This document shows, piece by piece, positions 7,035 to 14,687 of a DNA stretch of 55,800 nucleotides. Each line of letters starts with the position of its first letter. Within the stretch, counting starts at the first letter, position 1. Under the pieces are notes generated by a model. The model was not told the DNA's origin. It made no database searches and saw only the letters and a program-made list of their open reading frames with translations. The DNA comes from an uncultured bacterium (GTDB lineage: Bacteria; Actinomycetota; Coriobacteriia; Coriobacteriales; Coriobacteriaceae), in contig CAJMMX010000004.1 of NCBI GenBank assembly GCA_905214615.1, positions 1-55,800 of the forward strand, in the 5' to 3' direction. A program made the position numbers and the translations under genes.

Positions 7035-8324
7035 ATGCGTCGCAAGGCAGACGAGCTCCTTAGGGAATGGCGAGACAGAGCTGATAGAAAACCTTTGCTG
7101 GTCAAAGGCGTGCGCCAGTGTGGCAAGACCTATTTGCTCAGAACGCACGCCCAGGATCTTTTCGAATCGGTTGTCTACGTTAATCTTGAGAACGACCGGT
7201 CGGCGCGAGCGGATTTTTCGGGCGGTCTTGATCCTCATTCGATCGTACGTGCGATCGAGGCTCGTACGGGACAGCGTATCGTGCCTGGCAAAACCTTACT
7301 GTTCATTGACGAGATCCAGGCATGCGAGGAAGCGCTCACTTCCCTTAAATACTTTTGCGAAGATGCTCCCGAGTATTACGTTGCGGCTGCCGGGTCGCTT
7401 CTTGGGGTTGCCATTAACCATCAGTCGTATTCGTTCCCCGTCGGAAAGACCGACTTGATTGAGATGACTCCACTCGATTTCGAGGAGTTTCTCTGGGCGA
7501 TGGGGCACGATCAGCTGGTCGACGAGATACGCTCATCATTCGAGATAATGGGTCCTCTTGCGCCAAGCCTTCATGAAAAGGCGCTTGGGCTCTATCGACA
7601 GTATCTTGTTGTTGGCGGAATGCCCGAGGCGGTCCAAACGTACATCGATGATCAGTCAATCATTGATGTGGCCGAAAAGCATCGGATTATTCTCGACGGA
7701 TATTCCGCCGACACCAATAAATATGCTGATGAACGCTTGAGCGCAAAGACGCGTGCGTGCTTCGATTCCATTCCACAGCAGCTTGCCAAAGAGAATCGTA
7801 AATTTCAATACAAGGTAGTGCGAGCGGGGGGCAATGCGTCTCTCTTTGGAGATGCTCTCGATTGGCTTGTATTGTCGGGTACGGTGGCGCGCTGCAGCCT
7901 AGTCGGGCAGATCGAAAGCCCTTTAGAGGCCTTCGTTAACCCTTCTGCTTTTAAAATCTATCAGGCGGATACAGGGCTGCTGGTCTCCAAGGCCGGTGCT
8001 CAACGCGCCGATATTCTTGCCGGTATCGGCGGCACATTCATGGGTGCACTTACCGAAAACTACGTTGCCCAACAGCTTTCAGCCATGGGTTATCCACTGC
8101 ATTATTGGGCGCGAGATAATCGTGCGGAAATCGACTTTGTAGTAGAGAAGCAGGGATGCTTGTCTGCGATTGAAGTCAAGGCGGGGGAGAACACAAGATC
8201 TCGAAGTCTGTCCTCACTTAAAAAGACCCATCCGGGCGTGCGCCTTATCAGGCTATCGACTAAGCCCTTTGGAATGAATGATGGGCTTATGTCTGTTCCG
8301 CTTTATGCGGCATTTTGTCTATAG
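7035..8324 (+). CDS. AAA ATPase with DUF4143 domain
   Basis: 429 residues from ATG 7035 (GGGAAGG upstream). Walker A GVRQCGKT at 25-32, Walker B LLFIDEI near 95, then an arginine-bearing middle region, and a C-terminal DUF4143 with the nuclease-like motif YWARDNRAEIDFVVE...AIEVKAG. This AAA_14/DUF4143 architecture is very common and expanded in gut Coriobacteria and Bacteroidetes; the E/D...EVK signature resembles PD-(D/E)XK folds. Role is unproven (defence or DNA-associated functions have been suggested for the family). The upstream 180 bp are AT-rich compared with the surroundings, and codon use is less GC-biased, suggesting acquisition. Confidence 0.88.
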   Translation: MRRKADELLREWRDRADRKPLLVKGVRQCGKTYLLRTHAQDLFESVVYVNLENDRSARADFSGGLDPHSIVRAIEARTGQRIVPGKTLLFIDEIQACEEALTSLKYFCEDAPEYYVAAAGSLLGVAINHQSYSFPVGKTDLIEMTPLDFEEFLWAMGHDQLVDEIRSSFEIMGPLAPSLHEKALGLYRQYLVVGGMPEAVQTYIDDQSIIDVAEKHRIILDGYSADTNKYADERLSAKTRACFDSIPQQLAKENRKFQYKVVRAGGNASLFGDALDWLVLSGTVARCSLVGQIESPLEAFVNPSAFKIYQADTGLLVSKAGAQRADILAGIGGTFMGALTENYVAQQLSAMGYPLHYWARDNRAEIDFVVEKQGCLSAIEVKAGENTRSRSLSSLKKTHPGVRLIRLSTKPFGMNDGLMSVPLYAAFCL

Positions 8325-8346
8325 GGATGATGCTGGTGTAATGCAT

Positions 8347-8384
8347 GGGGCCCGGGGCGCAGCGTTTACTGCGCTCCGGGCCCC
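8347..8384. terminator. Bidirectional hairpin terminator
   Basis: A 16-bp GC-rich stem (8347-8362 with 8369-8384, one G-T pair) and loop CGTTTA, in the gap between the convergent ATPase gene and topoisomerase subunit A. There is no long U-tract on either side. Confidence 0.7.
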
Positions 8385-8423
8385 GCTGCTTTGTAAAACC
8401 ATGACGGTTTAGTCGCCGTTGTT

Positions 8424-10664
8424 TTAGTCAAACAAACTCGGCATGTCATTTTCCTTCATGAGAGCGCCGGCGGAGGGCAGGCTTTGCGCCGTGAACTTCT
8501 CGGCCGAGACGCCGGCGCCAAGGATCTCCTCGGTCGTGCCGACGGTGGTGACCGAGCGGCCCTTCTTGGCCGTAAAGGCCTGGACGCCCTGCGTGTTGGT
8601 GGTCGTCTTGGTCTTGAGCAGCGACGTGTTGAAGTTCATCAGGCGGTAGTCGCTCGAGACCAGCGCGAGGTCGCGGTCTTCCTTGAGCGCCTGGGCATAC
8701 AGCAGCTTGCTGCCGCCGTAGATTGCGTTCTTCAGACGCTTGCGGTTGGTCTTGGTGACGTATCCGGCAAGTGCGACGCGCACCACGCGGCCGTTCTCAA
8801 AGACGAACAGCACGTCGGCCTTGTAATCCTCGGGGTCGATGACCCAGATGACGTTCTCGTCGGGTTCCATCTCAAGATCGGTGGGCAGGTACGAGCCCAG
8901 CTGGGCCGACTTGGTGTCCTCAAACGCCGCAACCTTGCACTTGTACACCTGGCTCTTGTTGGTAAAGACCAGCAGCTCGTGCGTGTTGGAGGACGGGAAC
9001 TCGATAAAGGGTTTGTCGCCGTCCTTGTACTTGAGCGTGGCGGCCTTCTTAAGCACGCGGTCTGTCATCTTTTTAAGGTAGCCATCGCGCGAGAGCATGA
9101 TGGTGACCGGGTACTCCTCGACCTCGGGCTCCAAGCTTACCTCGATAACCTCATGGGGCTCGATCCTGCCCGTGCGCCGCGGCATCACGTACTTCTTGTT
9201 GACCGCGGCCAGCTCGTCGCTGATGACCTTCTTGATGTTCTCTTCGCTGGAGAGGATCTCCTCGAGTTCGGCGATCTCACCCTCGAGCTTAGCGATGTCC
9301 TTGGTGCGGTTGAGGATGTACTCCTCGTTGATGTTGCGGAGCTTGAGCTCGGCGACAAACTCGGCCTGGGTCTCGTCGATATCGAAACCCTTCATAAGGT
9401 TGGGTACAACCTCTGCCTCGAGCTTAGTGCCGCGGATGATGGCGATGGCCTTGTCGATGTCGAGCAGAATTGCCTCAAGGCCGTGCAGCAGGTGCAGGCG
9501 CTCGGACTTTTTGCCCAGGTCAAAGTTAATGCGGCGACGCGTGGACTCAATACGCCACTTGACCCACTCGTGCAGAATCTGGCGCACGCCCATAACACGG
9601 GGATAGCCGTCGACGAGCACGTTGAAGTTGCACGAGAACGAATCCTGCAGCGTGGTCGAGCGATAGAGCTTGGCCATGAGCTTGTCGGGGTCGACACCGC
9701 GCTTAAGGTCGATGGCGATGCGCAGACCCGAGAGGTCGGTCTCGTCGCGGATGTCGGCAATCTCCTTGACCTTGCCCTCTTTGGAGAGCTTGACGATGCG
9801 CTCGATGATGACATCGGTTTTGGTGGTGTAGGGGATCTCGTAGACCTCGATGATGCGCTCTTCGGGAATCCAGCGCCAGCGGGAGCGGATCTGGAAGCTG
9901 CCAAGGCCGGTCTCGATTATCTTTTCCATCTCCTCGCGGCGGTAGATAATTTCGCCGCCGGTCGAGAAGTCGGGCATGGGCATGTATTCGAGCAGGTCGC
10001 AGTCGGGATCCTGCAGGTAATGCATTGTGGCGGTACAGACCTCGTTGAGGTTGAAACCGCAGATATCGGATGCCATGGCGACGCCGATGCCCTTGTTGGC
10101 CGAGACGAGGATGTTGGGGAACGTGGTGGGCAGCAGGCGTGGCTCCTTCATGGCGCCGTCGTAGCTGTCGACGAAGTCGACCGGGTCCTTGTCGATGTCC
10201 TTGAAGATCTCGGCGCTAATGGGGGAGAGCTTGGCCTCGGTATAGCGCGAGGCGGCGTAGCTCAGGTCGCCCGAATAGTACTTGCCAAAGTTGCCCTTCG
10301 ACTCAACGAAGGGGGCGAGCAACGCCTCGTTGCCGGTGGCCAGGCGCACCATCGTCTCGTAGATCGCGGCGTCGCCGTGCGGGTTGAGCTTCATGGTCTG
10401 GCCCACGATGTTGGCGCTCTTCTGGCGCTCGCCCTTGAGCAGACCCATCTTGTACATGGTGTAGAGCAGCTTGCGGTGCGAGGGCTTAAAGCCGTCAATC
10501 TCGGGGAACGCACGCGAGACGTTGACGCTCATAGCGTAGGGCATGTAGTTGACCTCGAGCGTCTGCGTGATCGGCTGATCGGTGACCTCGGAGTGCAGGC
10601 CGATGACGTTCTCGGCGTTGACCTGCTTTTTCTTGGGCTGGTTCTTCGTCTTCTTCTTTGCCAC
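8424..10664 (-). CDS. Type II topoisomerase subunit A (ParC/GyrA family)
   Basis: 746 residues. A lysine-rich start is followed by the winged-helix/tower core; the active-site tyrosine is Tyr141 in AASRYTE. SRAFPEIDG and KPSHRKLLY match the DNA-gate region. The C-terminal domain has beta-pinwheel blades but no GyrA box (QRRGGKG type), so DNA wrapping as in gyrase is unlikely and a topoisomerase IV-like decatenase is more probable. It lies 45 bp after the subunit B gene, in one operon. The sequence is divergent from housekeeping GyrA/ParC. This type occurs as an additional enzyme in several Firmicutes and Actinobacteria, so a separate gyrAB is expected elsewhere. Confidence 0.88.
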   Translation of the reverse strand: MAKKKTKNQPKKKQVNAENVIGLHSEVTDQPITQTLEVNYMPYAMSVNVSRAFPEIDGFKPSHRKLLYTMYKMGLLKGERQKSANIVGQTMKLNPHGDAAIYETMVRLATGNEALLAPFVESKGNFGKYYSGDLSYAASRYTEAKLSPISAEIFKDIDKDPVDFVDSYDGAMKEPRLLPTTFPNILVSANKGIGVAMASDICGFNLNEVCTATMHYLQDPDCDLLEYMPMPDFSTGGEIIYRREEMEKIIETGLGSFQIRSRWRWIPEERIIEVYEIPYTTKTDVIIERIVKLSKEGKVKEIADIRDETDLSGLRIAIDLKRGVDPDKLMAKLYRSTTLQDSFSCNFNVLVDGYPRVMGVRQILHEWVKWRIESTRRRINFDLGKKSERLHLLHGLEAILLDIDKAIAIIRGTKLEAEVVPNLMKGFDIDETQAEFVAELKLRNINEEYILNRTKDIAKLEGEIAELEEILSSEENIKKVISDELAAVNKKYVMPRRTGRIEPHEVIEVSLEPEVEEYPVTIMLSRDGYLKKMTDRVLKKAATLKYKDGDKPFIEFPSSNTHELLVFTNKSQVYKCKVAAFEDTKSAQLGSYLPTDLEMEPDENVIWVIDPEDYKADVLFVFENGRVVRVALAGYVTKTNRKRLKNAIYGGSKLLYAQALKEDRDLALVSSDYRLMNFNTSLLKTKTTTNTQGVQAFTAKKGRSVTTVGTTEEILGAGVSAEKFTAQSLPSAGALMKENDMPSLFD

Positions 10665-10709
10665 GATTTCCTCTTGAACTTCTTATGGGCCGTCGTTATC
10701 GATTTGCTG

Positions 10710-12707
10710 CTACTGCAGGTCCAGCTGGTCCAGGTATTCCTTGCCGTGCTCGGAGATGTGACGCTTGCGGCCCGTCTCGTCGTTGCCCAGCAACAGGTTG
10801 AACATGGTCTCCATCTTGGTGACGTCCTCGGGTTCTACCTTGATCAGGCGGCGCGTCTCGGGGTTCATGGTGGTGAGCCACATCATGTCCGGATCGTTCT
10901 CACCAAGACCCTTGGAGCGGTTGATCGAGCACTTCTGGTCGCCAATCTCCTTGAGGATGCCGTTCTTCTCGAGCTCGGTGTAGGCAAAGTAGGTCTTCTC
11001 TTTGCAGTTGATCTCGTAGAGCGGCGACTCGGCGATATACACGTAGCCCTCGTCGATAAGCGTGGGCACCAGGCGATAGAGCATGGTGAGCACAAGCGTG
11101 CGGATGTGATAACCGTCGACGTCGGCGTCCGTACAGATAATGACCTTGTTCCAGTTGAGATTATCCAGGTCAAAAGCACCGAGGTTCTTGATGCGCTTGT
11201 CCTTGATCTCTACGCCGCAGCCCAGCACGCGCATGAGGTCCATGATGATGTCGGACTTAAAGATGCGCGGGTAGTCCTCCTTCAGGCAGTTGAGGATCTT
11301 ACCGCGAACGGGCATAACGCCCTGGAACTCGGCATCGCGCGAGGTGCGGATGGCGCCTGCTGCCGAGTCGCCCTCTACGATGTAGATCTCGCGACGGTCC
11401 TTGTCTTTGGAGCGGCAGTCGATGAACTTCTGCACGCGGTTGGCCATGTCGGTCTTCTGCTGCAGATTGGTCTTGATGCTCTGGCGCGTCTTCTCGGCGT
11501 TCTCGCGCGAGCGCTTGTTGATGAGCACCTGCTCCATGATCTTGTTGGCGGCGTCTTTGTTCTCGATCAGATAGGTCGAGAGGCGCTCCTTAAAGAATGC
11601 CGTCATCGCCTGCTGGATAAAGCGGTTATTGATGGCCTTCTTGGTCTGGTTTTCGTAGGACGTCTGGGTGGAGAAGCAGTTGGTCACCAGCACCAGACAG
11701 TCCTGGACGTCCTGCCACTTAATGCCGCTCTCGTTTTTGTTGTACTTGCCCTGTTGCTTGATGTAGGCATCGATGGCGCTGGTCAGAGCACTACGGGCGG
11801 CCTTTTCGGGCGAACCGCCGTTCTCGAGCCATGACGAGTTGTGGTAGTACTCCTGCATCATGAAGGTGCGCGAGAAGCACATGCACGCGGTGATCTTGAC
11901 GTTGTAATCGGGCAGGTCCTCGCGGTCGCGACCGCGACGGTCAGCCTCGATAAAGAAGGGCTCGGTAAGGTAGTCGGTACCGACCTTCTCGAGCACGTAG
12001 TCCTCGATGCCCTTGGGATAGCAAAAATCCTCTTCGGAAAACTCGCCATCGTCGCCCTCAATGCGCAGGCGGAAGGTCACGTTGGCGTTGACCACGGCCT
12101 GGCGGCGCATGGTCTCGCGATACCAGTCGTGGGGAATGCTGATCGAGGTAAAGACCTCAAGATCGGGGCGCCACTTGATGGTGGTGCCGGTGCGGTCCTC
12201 GTCGCTGGGCTCGATCTCAAGCGCTTTCTTTTTGGCGCCAACGACCTTGCCTTTCTTAAAGTGCAGGGAGTACTTGTTGCCGTCGCGCCAAACCGTGACG
12301 TCCATGTACTCGGATGCGTACTGGGTCGCGCACGAGCCCAGGCCGTTGGTACCGAGCGAGAAGTCGTAGTCGCCGCCCTGGTTGTTGTTGTATTTGCCAC
12401 CTGCGTAGAGCTCGCAAAAGACGAGCTCCCAGTTAAAGCGCTTCTCGGAGGGGTTCCAGTCGAGCGGGCAGCCGCGGCCGTTGTCCTCTACCTGAATGGA
12501 ACCATCGCGAAAGGCGGTAAGGGTGATGAGCTTGCCGTAGCCCTGGCGCGCCTCGTCAACGGCGTTGGACAGGATCTCGAAGGCGGCATGCGCGCAGCCG
12601 TCGAGTCCGTCCGAGCCAAAGATAACGGCGGGGCGCAGGCGTACGCGCTCCTCGTCCTTGAGCTGACGAATACTGTCGTTACCATAGTTTGCGGTGTTTT
12701 TTGCCAT
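10710..12707 (-). CDS. Type II topoisomerase subunit B (ParE/GyrB family)
   Basis: 665 residues from ATG 12707 (MAKNTANYG), which follows a GAGAGAG stretch; in-frame starts at 12746 and 12806 are less likely because the core begins soon after. GHKL ATPase: NAVDEA, DNGRG and GTNGLGS. Transducer domain, then TOPRIM with EGDSAAGA (usual EGDSAGGS), PVRGKILN and the metal-binding DADVDGYHIRTL. It supplies ATP hydrolysis for strand passage with the downstream subunit A. The unusual EGDSAAGAIRTSRDAEFQG stretch sets it apart from normal GyrB/ParE. Confidence 0.88.
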   Translation of the reverse strand: MAKNTANYGNDSIRQLKDEERVRLRPAVIFGSDGLDGCAHAAFEILSNAVDEARQGYGKLITLTAFRDGSIQVEDNGRGCPLDWNPSEKRFNWELVFCELYAGGKYNNNQGGDYDFSLGTNGLGSCATQYASEYMDVTVWRDGNKYSLHFKKGKVVGAKKKALEIEPSDEDRTGTTIKWRPDLEVFTSISIPHDWYRETMRRQAVVNANVTFRLRIEGDDGEFSEEDFCYPKGIEDYVLEKVGTDYLTEPFFIEADRRGRDREDLPDYNVKITACMCFSRTFMMQEYYHNSSWLENGGSPEKAARSALTSAIDAYIKQQGKYNKNESGIKWQDVQDCLVLVTNCFSTQTSYENQTKKAINNRFIQQAMTAFFKERLSTYLIENKDAANKIMEQVLINKRSRENAEKTRQSIKTNLQQKTDMANRVQKFIDCRSKDKDRREIYIVEGDSAAGAIRTSRDAEFQGVMPVRGKILNCLKEDYPRIFKSDIIMDLMRVLGCGVEIKDKRIKNLGAFDLDNLNWNKVIICTDADVDGYHIRTLVLTMLYRLVPTLIDEGYVYIAESPLYEINCKEKTYFAYTELEKNGILKEIGDQKCSINRSKGLGENDPDMMWLTTMNPETRRLIKVEPEDVTKMETMFNLLLGNDETGRKRHISEHGKEYLDQLDLQ

Positions 12708-12761
12708 GCTCGCTCTCTCGATGCTCCTTTGCTGCGTTGTAGTCATATAGATAGTCAAGGT

Positions 12762-12790
12762 AGCATAGCCCAGGCCTCGGACGATTCCAA
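12762..12790 (-). promoter_or_regulatory. Candidate promoter for the topoisomerase operon
   Basis: Read on the minus strand: TTGGAA (12790-12785), 17 bp, TATGCT (12767-12762). This fits a sigma-70-type promoter and would start transcription about 45 bp upstream of ATG 12707. Confidence 0.4.
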
Positions 12791-12941
12791 CTAACACGAA
12801 TTCCATCGAACGCGCGTTCGGAGTCGGTGACCTTTAGCTTCTGCGGTCATTCCCTGCGCGGCGTGGTGCTCGTGTTAAAACCGTGGCTTATCGGCTGGTA
12901 GAATTGCCGCATCAAGACTGCATGTTGTTTGAGGGGGCGCA

Positions 12942-13502
12942 ATGACTGAGAAAGAGAAGATGGAGCGCGGGGAGTGGCATGATGCCAACTTTGACGAGGA
13001 GCTCCTGGCGCAACGCGCAAAGGCGGAGGCGCTCTGCTATGACTTTAATATGGCAAAACCCGGAAGCGACGCGCAGCTTGACGCTTTGAAATCCTTGCTC
13101 GATACCGATCTTCCGCAAGGGCTGACGGTCCTTTCGCCTGCCTACTTTGACTACGGGAGCAAGACGAGCTTTGGTGAGGGCTGCTTTGTAAACCATGGCT
13201 GCTACTTTATGGACGGCGGCTCTATCACCTTTGGTGGCAACGTGTTTATCGGGCCGTTTTGCGGCTTCTACACCGCTTCGCACCCCCTAAAGGCAAAGGA
13301 CCGCAACTTGGGTCTCGAGAAGGCTCTGCCTATTGTTGTAGGCGATAACTGCTGGTTTGGCGCGAACGTATCCGTGTTGCAGGGGGTTACCATCGGCAGC
13401 GGTTGCGTAATTGCCGCGGGCAGCGTCGTGACGGAAGACCTTCCGGACAACGTGGTGGCGGCAGGCGTTCCCGCGGTCGTCAAGAAGATCATCGAACAAT
13501 AA
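12942..13502 (+). CDS. Hexapeptide-repeat sugar O-acetyltransferase (maltose/galactoside type)
   Basis: 186 residues from ATG 12942 with GAGGGGG upstream. The N-terminal helical segment (GEWHDANFDEELLAQR) is the maltose acetyltransferase (Mac) domain; then the left-handed beta-helix with the FVNHGCYFMDGG, IGPFCGFYTASHPL, CWFGANVSVLQGVTIG and VIAAGSVVTEDLP coils. The His in ASHP is the conserved catalytic residue of this family, which moves acetyl from acetyl-CoA to a sugar hydroxyl. Typical length for the family. Cytosolic trimer. Not in an operon. Confidence 0.9.
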   Translation: MTEKEKMERGEWHDANFDEELLAQRAKAEALCYDFNMAKPGSDAQLDALKSLLDTDLPQGLTVLSPAYFDYGSKTSFGEGCFVNHGCYFMDGGSITFGGNVFIGPFCGFYTASHPLKAKDRNLGLEKALPIVVGDNCWFGANVSVLQGVTIGSGCVIAAGSVVTEDLPDNVVAAGVPAVVKKIIEQ

Positions 13503-13682
13503 CGGAGCTATTAAACGATGGGGCACGCATGGTTCCGGCAAATCCGGTTATTGGCGTGCGCGTTGGCCATGCTGATAAGTTCCACTTACTCGGGTCCTTC
13601 CGACTCGGTTTTGTCCGAGTAAGATTGAATAGCGAATCGAAATTGTTATGTCCACATGGCGATGGCGGACATGGTTTCCATA

Positions 13683-13750
13683 ATGACAGATATAGTTGAC
13701 ATCTTGTGAAGGATGCAATATATTTCTGTCATGTTGCAACGGATATCTGT
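13683..13750 (+). promoter_or_regulatory. Promoter with three ACAGA operator-like repeats upstream of XRE gene
   Basis: A near-consensus promoter, TTGACA (13696-13701), 17 bp, TATATT (13719-13724). It is bracketed by inverted repeats: ATGACAGA (13683-13690) pairs with TCTGTCAT (13725-13732), and ACAGATAT (13686-13693) pairs with ATATCTGT (13743-13750). The same half-site thus occurs three times around the -35 and -10, as expected for autoregulation by the XRE protein encoded 23 bp further on. Confidence 0.65.
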
Positions 13751-13772
13751 CCATTACTACGAAAGGAACTCC

Positions 13773-14003
13773 ATGCCGGGCAAAAAGAACCTACGCATGA
13801 AGGCGGCACGCGCGGCGGCTGGCCTTTCGCAAGCTGACTTAGCCCAAGCCGTGGGCGTTACGCGCCAAACCATCGGCCTTATCGAGGCGGGCGGCTACAA
13901 CCCCACGCTCAATTTGTGCGTGGCAATCTGTAAGGCGCTGCGCGTTACGTTGAACGACTTGTTTTGGGAAGACGAAACCGACGCCGACCCTAATGCTCTT
14001 TAG
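13773..14003 (+). CDS. XRE family transcriptional regulator (short)
   Basis: 76 residues from ATG 13773 after GAAAGGA; the longer frame from 13713 would overlap the promoter. Nearly the whole protein is one HTH domain (RAAAGLSQADLAQAVGVTRQTIGLIEAGGYNPTL), followed by an acidic tail. This YozG-like class usually pairs with a small membrane protein in one operon, as here, 9 bp downstream. Probably binds the ACAGA repeats over its own promoter. Confidence 0.88.
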   Translation: MPGKKNLRMKAARAAAGLSQADLAQAVGVTRQTIGLIEAGGYNPTLNLCVAICKALRVTLNDLFWEDETDADPNAL

Positions 14004-14012
14004 GAGTTCACT

Positions 14013-14597
14013 ATGAAATATGAAGATCTGAAAATCGTGCAAAAGTGGCGTGAATATGCCGGCCCAAAGGATGAACGCCTGGAGGCTGAGAACGCGAAGA
14101 TCTACAAGATTGGCTTCGTGCTGCTTTCGTTTGGCATGTTGATGATCTTTTTCTACCAGTTTATAGCTCGACAGGTTACGTGGGTTCACAGCGACGCTAG
14201 TGAAATGCCGCATGGCTTTGCAACGCCGTTCGAGGCAGCCATGTATTTGTGGCTCGTTCTCGTGATGTTGATTTGCGCAGGACTGCAAACGCGGAAGGGC
14301 TATGTCGATACCAATCGTTTTGGGCAAACCGAGCATCTTCCTGTTGGATATTTCCTGCTTGTCAGCGGTCTTAGCGGCGCCGCGTTCGCGCTTGTTATTG
14401 CCGCAATGCGCTGTATCGCTGAGGCGCAGATCGTACCGCTCGAAAGCGTCTTTTGGTTGGCGAACCTGGTCACGGGCGTGTTCTGCGGTGCGACGATTTT
14501 CGCGGCCACGTTTGCTGTCCTGTGCGCAACGTTTTTCACGGCGAAAAGACGCCGTGCCAAGCTCGAGGCAGAACTCGACTCCTCAGACGACATTTAA
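14013..14597 (+). CDS. Four-helix membrane protein co-transcribed with XRE regulator
   Basis: 194 residues. An amphipathic start (KIVQKWREYAGPKDERLEAENAKIYKIG) precedes four hydrophobic spans at roughly 32-52, 75-92, 110-130 and 145-175, then a basic and acidic tail. Resembles DUF6773/DUF3169-type proteins paired with small XRE regulators in Firmicutes and Coriobacteria; the exact family is not certain. The function is unknown; the pairing suggests a membrane component controlled by, or sensing for, the regulator. Confidence 0.75.
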   Translation: MKYEDLKIVQKWREYAGPKDERLEAENAKIYKIGFVLLSFGMLMIFFYQFIARQVTWVHSDASEMPHGFATPFEAAMYLWLVLVMLICAGLQTRKGYVDTNRFGQTEHLPVGYFLLVSGLSGAAFALVIAAMRCIAEAQIVPLESVFWLANLVTGVFCGATIFAATFAVLCATFFTAKRRRAKLEAELDSSDDI

Positions 14598-14604
14598 TGC
14601 GCAA

Positions 14605-14640
14605 TGGGCTGGCTCTGGGTATTCAGAACCAGCCCATTTT
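14605..14640 (+). terminator. Rho-independent terminator after XRE/membrane operon
   Basis: Stem TGGGCTGG...CCAGCCCA, extended inward by TCTG/CAGA, followed by TTTT. It separates this operon from the convergent surface-protein gene. Confidence 0.75.
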
Positions 14641-14687
14641 GATGTTCGATGAGCCGAGTCGGCGTCTCTCACAAAGGTAACTAGGAG

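Noticed and set aside
8484..11834. 1116-codon open frame antisense to the topoisomerase genes
   Set aside because: Strong GC bias leaves long frames opposite real genes. Its protein has no family pattern, and the minus-strand genes carry all catalytic motifs.
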